Positions 26,491-36,715 are shown, numbered from the stretch's first letter. The stretch: 64,000 nucleotides of DNA from Gluconobacter vitians (GCF_015244565.1 NZ_JABCQG010000008.1:81742-145741), one strand, 5' to 3'. Program-made: numbers and translations. The notes: generated by a model from the letters alone, not told the origin.

Positions 26491-28167
26491 TCAGAACCGG
26501 AACACGACATTGGACTGGGCATAGCTTCCGCTTTTGCCACCCGCCGCATGCAGCCCGTTTGAGGCCATGAACCGTGCCCCATAGATCTGCCAGGTCAGGT
26601 GCCGGTTCAGCTGGAGCTTGAGCGACGCCTGCGGCACCACGCCGATATAGCCGCCGTGATAGGTTTTCGAGAATGTGTACGGGCCGGACGAATTCCAGAT
26701 CGCACCATCCGCATTTTCCCGCCACATGAACGGCACCTTGAACTGAATGCTCGCAAAGCCTTTCCAGGGCGTGACGCTGAAAACCGGCGAGAGGCTGACG
26801 AGATTTGACGGCTGGATATAGGTCGTGGTGTCCAGATAGTTCGTCTGCGGATTGAAGGGCGCCATATAGGTCCGGACCGGTCCGTTCGTTCCATCGGCCC
26901 CGCCGGAATACAGATCCGCCTGCACGCCGATGAAGGGGTGGAGCGGCGACGGCGTATGGCGGTATCCCACGATCGTATTGACCGAATAGGCCTGAACGGA
27001 ACTCTTGTGCTCGCTGCCAGATTTCTGGAACGTCCCGTCCTGATAGAGACCACCGAACGAATATTCGAAGGACGCGGCGGTGCCATACCAGCGGAATCCC
27101 ACATTCCCGCGTGAGGACGTGCCTTTCATTGAACCTGAGACGAGTGGCACGACCGACAGGCTGCCACCATAGCGGTACCCGTAATAGAAGATGTCCAGAA
27201 ATGAATGGACCGTTTCCCCGCCAATGGAGAACTGCGGCACGAGAGCCGTAATGTCACCGCCATACAGGCGCGTACCGTAATCTTCCTTGTCGTGGAACAT
27301 CAGGGTCGCATCCGTCTTGGTCTGGACGAAATCGAACGCATCGACCCGGATATTCGGCCAGATCGCATAGATACGGCCACCGTTCCACGACAGCGGCACG
27401 TTGGGCGTCTCGCGGTTATATAGGACATAGGACGGCGCATCGAGGAACTGCTGACGGCCGAACATGAAGCCGGTCTGCGCGCCCGCCAATTTGCCTTTAA
27501 ATTCGATGAAAGCCTGCTGAAGGTCCAGCCGCTTGCGATACGTCGTGTTGTAGCCAAAGCCCTTCCAGCCCGCGGCATCCGCGTTGATGAGCTGACCAAA
27601 CAGCCGGACATGCTCACCTAAATGCAGATCCGCGCCATACAGGTTCCGCACGCCAAAACGGCCGGAATTGCTGCCGCCCTTCTTTCCCAGAAAGGGCGTC
27701 TCCTCGTACCAGTTGCGCAGCCGCGTCTCGCCGGAAAAGGACAGCCAGATCGTCTTTGCATCATTCAGAGCGATGAACTTGAGCGGATCGAACGGATCGT
27801 CCCGGCGGCTTTTATCCCGCAGGAAGCTCCAGTCTTCCGCCCAGGGCGCCACACCATAACGGCCAACCGGCCCAAACCCAGCGGACTCGCCGTTGCCGTA
27901 ACTGAACGCGCCCCACGGACCCTGACGCCCCTGCGGCGCATGGTTCTGACTGGCCACGACACGACGCGGCTGTGCCACGACACCGGCATGGGGATAGTTC
28001 TGGATGGGTGGCCGTTCCGTGGACGGGACGTGAATCCACTCTTCCGTCTGCGTAGTCGGCGTGGCCGATACCGGCGTTCCGGCTGCCACGGACAGCCGGG
28101 GCATGCAGATATCCAGCGCCATCAGGGCAAAGAGAGAGCGGTTCCTGTACGAATGATGACGCGACAT
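26491..28167 (-). CDS. AlgE-like outer-membrane export channel (alginate_exp family)
   Basis: The 558-residue product has a signal peptide ending around SVAAG (residue 30), a Pro/Gln-rich stretch, and then an outer-membrane beta-barrel. The barrel starts with WLSFSGETRLRNWYEE and continues with RNLYGADLHLGEHVRLFGQL and FMFGRQQF, which fit the alginate export (AlgE) family, and closes with a C-terminal aromatic (NVVFRF). Family members export or import polysaccharides and other anionic solutes; the substrate is not evident. It converges with the glycosyltransferase (10 bp gap). An AT-rich element with TAGAAT lies about 80 bp upstream of the start. Confidence 0.75.
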   Translation of the reverse strand: MSRHHSYRNRSLFALMALDICMPRLSVAAGTPVSATPTTQTEEWIHVPSTERPPIQNYPHAGVVAQPRRVVASQNHAPQGRQGPWGAFSYGNGESAGFGPVGRYGVAPWAEDWSFLRDKSRRDDPFDPLKFIALNDAKTIWLSFSGETRLRNWYEETPFLGKKGGSNSGRFGVRNLYGADLHLGEHVRLFGQLINADAAGWKGFGYNTTYRKRLDLQQAFIEFKGKLAGAQTGFMFGRQQFLDAPSYVLYNRETPNVPLSWNGGRIYAIWPNIRVDAFDFVQTKTDATLMFHDKEDYGTRLYGGDITALVPQFSIGGETVHSFLDIFYYGYRYGGSLSVVPLVSGSMKGTSSRGNVGFRWYGTAASFEYSFGGLYQDGTFQKSGSEHKSSVQAYSVNTIVGYRHTPSPLHPFIGVQADLYSGGADGTNGPVRTYMAPFNPQTNYLDTTTYIQPSNLVSLSPVFSVTPWKGFASIQFKVPFMWRENADGAIWNSSGPYTFSKTYHGGYIGVVPQASLKLQLNRHLTWQIYGARFMASNGLHAAGGKSGSYAQSNVVFRF

Positions 28168-28265
28168 AGCCTGAGAACTCCAGACGGGGTTCGCAGAACA
28201 TTATGCAGAGCTGCAAAAACATCAATCGTCATAGTTTTAAATAATAAAAACTATTCTATTTAGTT

Positions 28266-28853
28266 TTAATCCAGCCGCGTGATGTCCATCTGCCCCCGCG
28301 TCCGATCCCGCAGCCAGTCCATGATGGCATCGGCCTCTTCCACAGGGACAGCCAGCGTCATCCAGGCCCCTTCCCCATCGAACTCACATTCCGTCCGGCT
28401 TGCCCGCCAGCCCTCGATTTTCGATTCCACCATGGCAAAGCTCGAAAACGGACAGTGAAACCTCAGGGGCACGGTTTCGATCCGCTCGATCCGCTCCGCC
28501 TCGCGCAGACACGCCGACGCCGCCCCGCCATAGGCCCGCACGAGCCCCCCAGCCCCGAGCTGCACACCGCCATACCAGCGCGTGACGACGATCATCACGT
28601 TGTCGAAATCCTGCCCTTCAATGGCAGACAGAATCGGACGCCCTGCCGTGCCTCCGGGCTCTCCATCATCGCTGGAACGGAAGCGCTGGCCCGTTTTGAA
28701 GGCCCAGCAGTTATGGGTGGCGTCCGGGACGGCGACCTCGCGAAAGAAGGTCATGGCGGCAGCTTCGTCTTCCACGGGGGCCGCGGAAGCGCGGAAAACA
28801 CTGTTACGAATCACACTTTCATAGGTCGCGAGGCCGGGAAGAGTCCATGTCAT
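28266..28853 (-). CDS. YigZ/IMPACT-family protein
   Basis: The 195-residue product has the IMPACT (UPF0029) N-terminal domain with the conserved segments RSSDDGEPGGTAGRPIL and VVTRWYGGVQLGAGGL, then a ferredoxin-like C-terminal domain. The eukaryotic relative regulates Gcn2, and bacterial YigZ is thought to bind RNA or ribosome-associated factors; the exact role is unknown. Its start lies 80 bp from the divergent hpnN start, so the two share a short promoter region. Confidence 0.88.
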   Translation of the reverse strand: MTWTLPGLATYESVIRNSVFRASAAPVEDEAAAMTFFREVAVPDATHNCWAFKTGQRFRSSDDGEPGGTAGRPILSAIEGQDFDNVMIVVTRWYGGVQLGAGGLVRAYGGAASACLREAERIERIETVPLRFHCPFSSFAMVESKIEGWRASRTECEFDGEGAWMTLAVPVEEADAIMDWLRDRTRGQMDITRLD

Positions 28854-28933
28854 GGCTTTCCTTCTGCCTCAGGATCGCTGAAATGTCAGGATGGGGTAGG
28901 GAAACGCTGCCCGTTCTGTTAAGGGTAGGCCCC

Positions 28934-31522
28934 ATGTTTTCGGATCTGACCGGTCGGCTGAATGCCGTCTGCGCGCGTCGTGCGCCCCTCGTTCTGGCCC
29001 TGTTCGCACTGCTCTGTGCCGGCTGCGTTGCGTTAAGTATCACGCGGATCAGCGTGACCACTGACACGAGCAAGATGTTTGCCAACAGCCTGCCGTGGAA
29101 AAAGCGGAGCATGGAGCTGACGCGCCTGTTCCCGCAGGACAGCAACCAGCTTGTCGCCATCATCGACAGCCGTATCCCCGAACAGGGCCGGCTGGCCGCA
29201 CGACAGCTTGCCGCGACGCTCTCGCAGGATCATACCCATTTCAAGACGGTCAGTCTGCCCGGCGACAATGCCTTCTATAACAGTCACGGCTTCCTGTTCC
29301 TTGATACGAAGGATCTGGAGCCCCTGCTGGATTCGATCGTCTCCGCACAGCCCTTCCTGGGCACGCTGGCGGCTGATCCGTCTGCCCGCGGGCTGTTCGG
29401 CGCGCTGGGGCTGATCGGTGAAGGCATCAAGGCCGGACAGGGCATCCCGAGCGGCTTCAACGGCGCGCTGGACGGTTTCGCCAATTCCCTGACCGCAGCG
29501 GCAAACGGCCACCCGCAGGACATGTCCTGGCAGAACCTGCTGATCGGCAAGCTCGCCGAACTGGGCTCGCAATACGAGTTCGTCGTCACCCAGCCGAAGC
29601 TCGATTACAGCTCCTTCCAGCCCGGCGAGAGCGCCACGACCGCCATGCGCCAGGCGATCAACAATCTCGAATTCGTGAAGACGAAGGAAGCTTCGGGCAT
29701 CATCACTGGCGAAGTGAAGCTGTCTGACGAAGAGTTCTCCACTGTCGCACACGGCATGGTGCTCGGCCTCATCATCTCGCTTGTTCTCGTCGCAGTCTGG
29801 CTGATCCTTGCGGTCCATTCCCCGCGCGTCATCATCCCCATCCTGCTGACCCTCATCAGCGGCCTGCTCCTGACGACAGGCTTTGCGGCTCTGGCGGTCG
29901 GCGAGCTGAACCTGATCTCGGTAGCCTTCGCGATCCTCTTCGTCGGCATCGCGGTCGATTTCGCCATCCAGTACAGTGTGCGCCTGCGTGGACAGCGCAA
30001 CCCGGACGGCTCGCACCCGTCCCTGCATGACGCCATCATCCTGACGGGTCAGGAAAGCGGTGCGCAGATCCTTGTCGCTGCCCTCGCAACAGCCGCGGGC
30101 TTTCTGGCATTCTATCCCACGAGCTTCATCGGTGTGGCACAGCTCGGCCTGATCGCAGGCTTCGGCATGCTGATCGCCTTTTTCTGCACCATGACGCTGT
30201 TGCCGGCACTGCTGTCTATTTTCCATGCGAAACTGGGCAATGGCACGCCGGGCTTTGCGTTCATGGCGCCCGCTGACGCGTTTCTGCGACACAAGCGCCG
30301 CCAGGTCGTCGGCGTTTTCGCGCTTCTGGGAGTTGTGGGGCTGGCTCTCATGCCGCTCCTGAAGTTCGATGCTGATCCGCTGCATACCAAGGATCCCAAC
30401 ACCGAGGGCATGCGCGCGCTGCATCTGCTGGAAGCCAACCCGCTCACCACGCCCTACAGCGCACAGGTCCTGACCCCGAACCTGACGGAAGCCGCCCGAC
30501 AGGCCGCAGCGTTCTCGAAGCTGCCGAGCGTGCATGACGTGCTTTGGCTCGGCGCTCTGGTCCCCGATGATCAGAAGACCAAGCTGGCCATGATCGAGGA
30601 CACAGCCTCCATCCTGCTGCCGACCATCACGGTCGCCAATCCGGCACCGGCACCGGACGCTGCGGCCATCCGCGCTGCCGCCGTCACGGCCGCGCAGAAA
30701 CTGGATGCCGTGAAGGATCAGCTGCCCGCCCCGCTGGAAAAGATCCGTCAGGCCCTGCACACGCTCTCGACGGCTCAGGACAACACGCTGCTTCAGGCCA
30801 GCACGTCCCTGACGCGCTTCCTGCCGGACGAGCTATCGATGCTGCGCACGGCGCTCCAGCCCACGCCGGTCACGATGGAGAGCATCCCACAGGATGTGCG
30901 TCAGGACTATGTCCTGCCTGACGGCCGCGCCCGCCTGACCATCCATCCCAAGGGCCAGATGTCCGAGACGCCGGTGCTGCACCGCTTCGTCAGGGAGCTG
31001 CGTTCCGTTAACCCGGACGTGGCCGGCCCTGCGATGGAAATCACGGAGAGCGCCAACACGATCGTCCATGCCTTCACGGTCGCGGCCATCTGCGCGCTCA
31101 TCATGATCGCCATCATCCTGCTGGTCGTCCTGCGCCGTCTGCTGGATGCGGCTCTTGTCATGGCGCCGCTGCTGATGTCCGCCCTGCTGACGGTCATTCT
31201 GGTCGTCACGGTGCCGGAGACGTTGAACTACGCCAACATCATCGCCCTGCCGCTGCTGCTGGGCGTGGGTGTGTCGTTCAACATCTATTTCGTCATGAAC
31301 TGGCGCGAGGGTGTGAAGGGTCCGCTCACCTCTCCCACGGCGCGGGCGGTGCTGTTCTCCGCCCTGACGACCGCCACGGCGTTCGGCTCGCTCGCCCGCT
31401 CCGGCCATCCGGGTACGGCCAGCATGGGGCGTCTGCTTCTGATGTCGCTCGGCTGTACGCTGCTCTGCACGCTGGTCTTCGTGCCGGCCCTGCTGCCCAA
31501 ACGCCCGATCGACGAGGCCTGA
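28934..31522 (+). CDS. hpnN: Hopanoid-associated RND transporter HpnN
   Basis: HpnN shuttles hopanoids from the inner to the outer membrane. The 862-residue product has the RND/MMPL two-fold architecture: an N-terminal helix, a periplasmic domain (about 40-270), a block of five helices containing FVGIAVDFAIQYSVRLRG, a second periplasmic domain, and a final block with IALPLLLGVGVSFNIYFVMN. These D-F-A-I-Q-Y and G-V-G-V-S-F-N motifs are characteristic of HpnN. The ATG at 28934 is preceded by AAGGG and gives the usual N-terminus; the in-frame codon at 28847 would overlap the divergent gene. No other hopanoid genes lie in the window. Confidence 0.9.
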   Translation: MFSDLTGRLNAVCARRAPLVLALFALLCAGCVALSITRISVTTDTSKMFANSLPWKKRSMELTRLFPQDSNQLVAIIDSRIPEQGRLAARQLAATLSQDHTHFKTVSLPGDNAFYNSHGFLFLDTKDLEPLLDSIVSAQPFLGTLAADPSARGLFGALGLIGEGIKAGQGIPSGFNGALDGFANSLTAAANGHPQDMSWQNLLIGKLAELGSQYEFVVTQPKLDYSSFQPGESATTAMRQAINNLEFVKTKEASGIITGEVKLSDEEFSTVAHGMVLGLIISLVLVAVWLILAVHSPRVIIPILLTLISGLLLTTGFAALAVGELNLISVAFAILFVGIAVDFAIQYSVRLRGQRNPDGSHPSLHDAIILTGQESGAQILVAALATAAGFLAFYPTSFIGVAQLGLIAGFGMLIAFFCTMTLLPALLSIFHAKLGNGTPGFAFMAPADAFLRHKRRQVVGVFALLGVVGLALMPLLKFDADPLHTKDPNTEGMRALHLLEANPLTTPYSAQVLTPNLTEAARQAAAFSKLPSVHDVLWLGALVPDDQKTKLAMIEDTASILLPTITVANPAPAPDAAAIRAAAVTAAQKLDAVKDQLPAPLEKIRQALHTLSTAQDNTLLQASTSLTRFLPDELSMLRTALQPTPVTMESIPQDVRQDYVLPDGRARLTIHPKGQMSETPVLHRFVRELRSVNPDVAGPAMEITESANTIVHAFTVAAICALIMIAIILLVVLRRLLDAALVMAPLLMSALLTVILVVTVPETLNYANIIALPLLLGVGVSFNIYFVMNWREGVKGPLTSPTARAVLFSALTTATAFGSLARSGHPGTASMGRLLLMSLGCTLLCTLVFVPALLPKRPIDEA

Positions 31523-31616
31523 ACCGCCCTGACACGGTTTGCAGCAATGTGACAGGCATTATGGCAACCGTGCGTTTCCTCAAGGGTTGAGATCTTCCAC
31601 AACGGAGGATCTCATC

Positions 31617-32168
31617 TTGAGCACAGATCATTCAGGATTGCCGCGCGGCATTGACCATGTCGGCGTCACCGTCCCGGACATCGAAGCTGCCATCCGCTTT
31701 CTGGAAGAAGCCTTTGGCGCGGTTGCGCTCTATCGCAACGTTACCCGCACCGAGCCACAGAAAGGCCCGCAGACGGAAAAGATCCTCGGCCTGCCCGCAG
31801 GTACCGTCGTGGTCGAAATGTGCATGATGGCGCTGGGACATGGCCCGGGCATCGAGCTGTTTGAAATGAAAGGCCCCGACCAGCGCGAGGCCGCCCGCCT
31901 CTGCGACTGGGGCCTCCAGCATTTCGCGGTCTATGTCGATGACATCCACGCCGCCTGTCACCGTTTCCGGGAAGCCGGCGGCGCGCTCCTGACCGAACCG
32001 CAGGGTCAGCCCTCCCTCGAAGCCGCGCCGGGGAACATGTTCTGCTACGGCCGCACCCCCTGGGGCATGATCGTGGAGCTGCTTTCCACCCCCCATCAGG
32101 AACGCTTCAACGACATCGCCCCCATGGACCGCTACCAGCCACCCCCGCGCGAAGGATCTGATGCATGA
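31617..32168 (+). CDS. VOC (glyoxalase/dioxygenase) superfamily protein
   Basis: The 183-residue product has one vicinal-oxygen-chelate fold: IDHVGVTVPDIEAAIRFLEE at the N-terminus (metal-ligand His) and WGLQHFAVYVDDIHAACHRF in the second half, ending with GRTPWGMIVELLS (metal-ligand Glu). Its substrate is unknown. A TTG at 31617 has GGAGG 10 bases upstream and is the likely start; longer in-frame extensions lack a binding site. The stop overlaps the next gene by 4 bp. Confidence 0.8.
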   Translation: MSTDHSGLPRGIDHVGVTVPDIEAAIRFLEEAFGAVALYRNVTRTEPQKGPQTEKILGLPAGTVVVEMCMMALGHGPGIELFEMKGPDQREAARLCDWGLQHFAVYVDDIHAACHRFREAGGALLTEPQGQPSLEAAPGNMFCYGRTPWGMIVELLSTPHQERFNDIAPMDRYQPPPREGSDA

Positions 32169-32680
32169 CCCGCTTCCTCCCATTCGCCGCAGCCCTTCTG
32201 GCAGCAGCAACTTTCGGGCCGGTACACGCGGCCGATCCGACCCCGCCAACCGCCTGGTACTGGCATAACTGGACGGACCATGACGGCATCAGCCACATGA
32301 CCCGCTGTCCGTTTCACAACTATGACCTGAAATCCATGTCCAAGCCGGCAGGGCCGCAATGGCAGGACCATGTTCATGAAGGCAACGCGCAGATCATCTC
32401 CACCGTGCAGCCCGCACACTGGGATGGAAGCTGGCATCCGGACCCGAAAGTGCAGTGGATCATCCCGCTGCAGGGTTCATGGTATGTGACAGCCATGGAC
32501 GGAAAGAAGGTTGTCATGGGTCCGGGAGAGGTCTCCCTTGGTGAGGACCAGATGAGCCGCAAGGACGCCAAGGGCCATGTCGGGCATTTTGCTGGCAATG
32601 TCGGAGACGGCCCCGTTACCCTGATGGTCATACAGACCGATGAACAGCCGACCGTGGATCAGCCCTGCCGTTTCCACTAA
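32165..32680 (+). CDS. Secreted cupin-like protein, unknown
   Basis: The 171-residue product has a signal peptide ending at GPVHA. The mature protein includes a His-rich segment (RCPFHNY, DHVHEG) and a middle WIIPLQGSWYVTAMDGKKVV followed by MGPGEVSLGED, which resemble the two halves of a cupin barrel. It is translationally coupled to the VOC gene (ATGA overlap), suggesting both act in one pathway. No specific activity can be named. Confidence 0.6.
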   Translation: MTRFLPFAAALLAAATFGPVHAADPTPPTAWYWHNWTDHDGISHMTRCPFHNYDLKSMSKPAGPQWQDHVHEGNAQIISTVQPAHWDGSWHPDPKVQWIIPLQGSWYVTAMDGKKVVMGPGEVSLGEDQMSRKDAKGHVGHFAGNVGDGPVTLMVIQTDEQPTVDQPCRFH

Positions 32681-32714
32681 AGGGCTTCTGGTGATCGGTG
32701 TCCGATCGGAACAA

Positions 32715-32745
32715 GCCGAATCCGGATCGACCGCCCGGATTCGGC
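32715..32745 (+). terminator. Hairpin after the cupin-like gene
   Basis: GCCGAATCCGG and CCGGATTCGGC form a perfect 11-bp stem with a 9-base loop, 35 bp past the stop at 32680. There is no long T-run after it. Confidence 0.6.
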
Positions 32746-33177
32746 GTTCCGGAAGACCCGTTCTGACAGATCGCCACGCTCGGATGGCATACCACCCTCT
32801 CCTGAAGCTGCTGCCCGCTCCTCCATATCGTGAATAATCCGCGAAAAGGTCGGGGAGCATTTTTTCGGATTTCAGCTTCGCCGGGTCAGTTACAAAACCC
32901 GGAAAAATACCATGACAAACCGTTACTAAGTTACGATACCGGTATTATAATTGCCGCTCAGAACATTCGATGGGGCAGGAAATTAAAATACAGATACGTC
33001 ATAGATTTATAGAATAATATTTAAAAATTAAATGCAAAACATTTGTTTATTTTTTTAACAAAATTACTTCCGCAATATCAAAATTATCCTCAGGCAATAT
33101 CCTGATTTCCTCTATTTACTACACAATATATATTCAGGAGTATATATTATATTCTAAGTATATTACTTGAATTATCT
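32746..33177. other. AT-rich non-coding region upstream of the TonB receptor
   Basis: Base composition drops sharply to AT-rich from about 32950. I see no convincing gene on either strand. The stretch contains several TATA-like segments (for example around 33121-33165) that probably include the receptor promoter. The TGTCACA/TGTGACA elements that follow are listed separately. Confidence 0.5.
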
Positions 33178-33241
33178 TGTCACAATTCTCTCAGGAATTA
33201 GAAATGTGACATAAGCGCAACGCCTTTAATGACATGTGACA
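33178..33241 (+). promoter_or_regulatory. TGTCACA/TGTGACA repeats before the TonB receptor
   Basis: TGTCACA lies at 33178-33184 and its reverse complement TGTGACA at 33205-33211. A second TGTGACA lies at 33235-33241, exactly 30 bp later, equal to about three helical turns. Such an arrangement suggests an operator for a dimeric regulator. The regulator is unknown. Confidence 0.4.
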
Positions 33242-33354
33242 TGAGTGTTGCATTCCTGTGGCAAAATCATTGCGCACCGTTTCGATTTCCGATGAAAATA
33301 TCGCCAGAGATAAAATCTACTTGCGACCTTCATCGAAAAGGAACAACGGCCGCG

Positions 33355-36300
33355 ATGACCACCTCTGTGCACCACTCACTGAAAAGACGCGCTCCCGCAC
33401 CCCGGACGCTTGTCCGGATGTTCCTGATGGCCGGCATTTCCTACAGTGTCCTGCCAAGTGTCAGTGCTCACGCCCAGACCACCACGACCACGCCCGCAAA
33501 ACACGCTTCCGCTCACAAGAGCGCAGCCAGGAAAAAAGCTCCGGCAAAGGCTGCGACGACATCTGTAGCCCAGGCGACGCCGGTTGCTGCAGCTCCTGCC
33601 GCTACGACTGCGGCACCGGTTGCAACAGCTACGGCGGCCGCTCCGGTCACCCAGACGAACAGCAAAGTGCTGCAGCAGGGAACCGAAGCTTCGGGTTCAG
33701 CTGAAGTCGTCACGGTCACCGGTACACGTCTGTCCCAGACGCGCCTGACAAATGTCATGGCGGGCACCTCGCTCAGCGCCGACCAGATCAAGAAGCGCGG
33801 TTACACCGATATCGGCATCGCGCTGATGCGTGAAAACCCGGCTTTCGGTATCGGCGACAACTCGCCGATCGGCAGCCAGGGCAGCTTTGGTGCCGGCCAG
33901 TCCTACACCTCGCTCCTGAACCTCGGCAGCCAGCGCACCCTGACGCTGATCGACGGCATGCGTATGGTTGGCGGTGAAACGGCCTCCCTTTACGGCGCGG
34001 GTTCGGGCTCGCAGGTGGACATCAGCGCCATTCCGACATCCCTGCTGAAGGGCGTGGACACCAAGCTGGGCGGCGCAGGCGCGGCCTATGGTGCGGATGC
34101 CGTGGCGGGTGTGGTCAACTACCAGCTTGACGACCACTTCACCGGCGTGGACTTCAATGCCCAGGGCAACTGGAGCCAGAAGCTGGATGCCCCCGGCGAG
34201 AAGATCACCTTCAAGGTCGGGCATGACTTCGATCACGGCAAGGGTGGCATGGTCTTCGACGTCGAATACCGCAATAGCGGCGGCATGCTCGACAATGACC
34301 GGATCAACCTGACCGGCCGGAATGCCACGACCTATGTTCGTGAGCCCATTGGTTCGACGTCGCCCTACACCTATGATTTCGCTCGCAGCGCCCGTAACGT
34401 CATCGCATCCGTCACCGGTGTTCCGCAGCTGACCGGCGGCCATCCGCCAATCTATGGCGGCAAGGTTGTGGACGGCATTTCCAATGCCGCTGGCCAGCCC
34501 CTGATGTTCAGCAGCAATGGCCAGTCCCTCGTCCCGATGACGTGGAACTACGCTACCAAGAGCCCGACAACGGTTGTGGGCGGCAACGGAACTGCACTTC
34601 AGGATTACGGCCAGCTTTACGCCCCGACCCAGAAGCTGAACCTGACCCTGCTCGGTCATTACGACATCACCGACCACATCCACGCGACGTGGCAGGGCTG
34701 GTACGCACGTGGCACCGCATCAAGCGAAGTCGCACAGGGTACGTGGTCGACGCCGACGTTCAACGAGCCGTTGACGCTGGAGAACTACCACAATGACGGT
34801 GCGGTCACCGGAGCCTACCAGCTCAGCACCAACAACCCGTTCCTGACGGCTGCTGAACGGGCGACAATCACGAACGCCCTCGCCGCCAAAGGTCTTCCCA
34901 CCGATACATTCTACATGTCGCGCCTGAACCAGGATCTCGATGGTGGCATGTATCAGACGACAATGCAGATGTACCGCTTCCAGGGTGGTCTGAACGGTGA
35001 CTTCGATGCCGTAGGTCGTCACTTCAACTGGAAAGTTACGGGTGAATACAGCCGTTATCTGAACGACACATGGCAGCCGTCCATTGTGGCACAGAACCTG
35101 ATCAACGCGCTCAATGTCACGACTGATGCCGGCGGCAACATCATCTGCTCGCCCGGTTACACCAGCGCACCCGTCAAGACCCGCAGTTCCACATGCGCAC
35201 CGTTCAATCCGTTTGGTTCGGGTCAGTCCACGCCTGCGGCTGTCAACTACATCACGGCGGACGCGCATCAGAAGAACGCGAACGCACAGCGTGACATCCA
35301 GGCCGAAATCTCCAGCACGGTCATGCGTCTTCCCGCTGGCGACGTGCGCTGGGATATCGGTTACGAGCATCGCCGCGAAGGCTATCGCTTCAACCCGGGT
35401 GCCTTCTCCCGCGGCTGGGAACAGGACGACGGTTCGTACCTGCAGTACGGCAGCTCGACCTCGCTTCCGCCCACGGGTGGCGCGTATCACACGCATGAAG
35501 TCTTCGGCGAACTTGATGTTCCGCTGGTCTCGCCCAACATGCACGTCCCCGGTGTCTACAGCCTGTCCGCCACGGCGAACGGCCGTTACATCAACAACAG
35601 CATGACCGGCGGCTACTGGACCTACATGTTCGGTGGAGCCTGGTGGCCGACGCAGGACATCGGCCTGAGCGGCAACTATGCCCGCTCTGTCCGTAACCCG
35701 TCCGTCACCGAACTGTTCGCGCCGCAGAGCACGGACTATGAAGACGGTATCGATCCCTGCTCGTCCGCTGGCCTCAATTCCGGCCCGAACCCCGCCGTCC
35801 GTGCGGCCAACTGCGCCAAGGCCGGAATCAAGCAGCCGTTCGAATCCAACTTCAACAACTTCACCGTGCAGGGAACTACCGGCGGTAACAGCAAGCTGAA
35901 GAACGAAGTCTCCACCAGCTACACCGGCACCCTGGAACTTCGTCCGCACTTCATCCGCGGTTTCGACTTCCGCGGCTCCTTCGTGGACGTGAAGATCAAC
36001 AACGCGATCACGTCTCTTGGTGCCCAGGACATCATGGACGGCTGCTACGACTCGACGTCCTATGGTCCGAGCAATGCCTATTGCGCCGCCTTCACACGCG
36101 GAGCGGATGGCCAGCTCGAGAACTTCACGGCCGGCTATTACAACATCGCCAACTACGAGACGCAGGCTCTGCAGGCCAATATCGAATACAACACTCCGCT
36201 GTCACGCTTTGGCCTGCCGTCCTCGGCTGGTGAAATCGGCCTGACCGGAAACTATGTCCACTATCTCAAGAGCCAGCAGAGCTATCTCGGCAACACCTAT

Positions 36301-36639
36301 CTGCTGACCGGCACGACGGGCTCGCCCAACGACAACTTCACGCTTAACGCGAACTATATCCGTGGTCCGTTCACCCTTCAGTGGCAGACCCTCTGGTATG
36401 GTCCGTCCCACTACGCGGTCCAGGTCCCTGCGACCCAGTACTTTGCCAACAAGCGTCCGTCCTTCGCCATGTTCAACCTGACGCTTGGCTACGAGATCAC
36501 CAAGAATTTCAGCGCCAACTTTATGGTCAACAACATCACGAACGCGCTGCCGAAGTATCCCGGTACGGTCAGCCTGACGCGTTACTACGATGCGATCATC
36601 GGCCGTTCCTTCCAGATGAACCTCGGCGTTCATTTCTGA
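33355..36639 (+). CDS. TonB-dependent outer-membrane receptor
   Basis: The 1094-residue receptor imports a large substrate (siderophore, sugar or peptide) using TonB energy. A signal peptide ends at SAHAQ. An unusual Thr/Ala/Lys/Pro-rich spacer (about 35-105) follows, then VVTVTGTRL and a plug domain with TLTLIDGMRMVGG and GAGAAYGADAVAGVVNYQL. The rest is a 22-strand barrel ending in RSFQMNLGVHF with a C-terminal Phe. The ATG at 33355 is chosen over the in-frame 33229 because it precedes the signal peptide directly. The substrate cannot be told from sequence. Upstream repeats may control it, and a strong terminator follows, so it is monocistronic. Confidence 0.9.
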   Translation: MTTSVHHSLKRRAPAPRTLVRMFLMAGISYSVLPSVSAHAQTTTTTPAKHASAHKSAARKKAPAKAATTSVAQATPVAAAPAATTAAPVATATAAAPVTQTNSKVLQQGTEASGSAEVVTVTGTRLSQTRLTNVMAGTSLSADQIKKRGYTDIGIALMRENPAFGIGDNSPIGSQGSFGAGQSYTSLLNLGSQRTLTLIDGMRMVGGETASLYGAGSGSQVDISAIPTSLLKGVDTKLGGAGAAYGADAVAGVVNYQLDDHFTGVDFNAQGNWSQKLDAPGEKITFKVGHDFDHGKGGMVFDVEYRNSGGMLDNDRINLTGRNATTYVREPIGSTSPYTYDFARSARNVIASVTGVPQLTGGHPPIYGGKVVDGISNAAGQPLMFSSNGQSLVPMTWNYATKSPTTVVGGNGTALQDYGQLYAPTQKLNLTLLGHYDITDHIHATWQGWYARGTASSEVAQGTWSTPTFNEPLTLENYHNDGAVTGAYQLSTNNPFLTAAERATITNALAAKGLPTDTFYMSRLNQDLDGGMYQTTMQMYRFQGGLNGDFDAVGRHFNWKVTGEYSRYLNDTWQPSIVAQNLINALNVTTDAGGNIICSPGYTSAPVKTRSSTCAPFNPFGSGQSTPAAVNYITADAHQKNANAQRDIQAEISSTVMRLPAGDVRWDIGYEHRREGYRFNPGAFSRGWEQDDGSYLQYGSSTSLPPTGGAYHTHEVFGELDVPLVSPNMHVPGVYSLSATANGRYINNSMTGGYWTYMFGGAWWPTQDIGLSGNYARSVRNPSVTELFAPQSTDYEDGIDPCSSAGLNSGPNPAVRAANCAKAGIKQPFESNFNNFTVQGTTGGNSKLKNEVSTSYTGTLELRPHFIRGFDFRGSFVDVKINNAITSLGAQDIMDGCYDSTSYGPSNAYCAAFTRGADGQLENFTAGYYNIANYETQALQANIEYNTPLSRFGLPSSAGEIGLTGNYVHYLKSQQSYLGNTYLLTGTTGSPNDNFTLNANYIRGPFTLQWQTLWYGPSHYAVQVPATQYFANKRPSFAMFNLTLGYEITKNFSANFMVNNITNALPKYPGTVSLTRYYDAIIGRSFQMNLGVHF

Positions 36640-36663
36640 TCCTTCGATCAGACGGGACACTGG

Positions 36664-36691
36664 AAAAGAGGGGCTTCGGCCCCTCTTTTTT
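36664..36691 (+). terminator. Terminator of the TonB receptor gene
   Basis: GAGGGGC-TTCG-GCCCCTC with flanking A and T runs (six Ts after the stem) forms a classic intrinsic terminator 25 bp past the stop. Confidence 0.9.
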
Positions 36692-36715
36692 GTCTGTCGT
36701 CCCACACGCAGGCAC

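Noticed and set aside
29033..30760. Long open frame antisense to hpnN
   Set aside because: Low-complexity translation rich in Arg, Gln and Asp without domain features; hpnN on the other strand is unmistakable.
33697..35949. Two long open frames antisense to the TonB receptor
   Set aside because: Shadow frames of a clear receptor gene; no start signals or domains.
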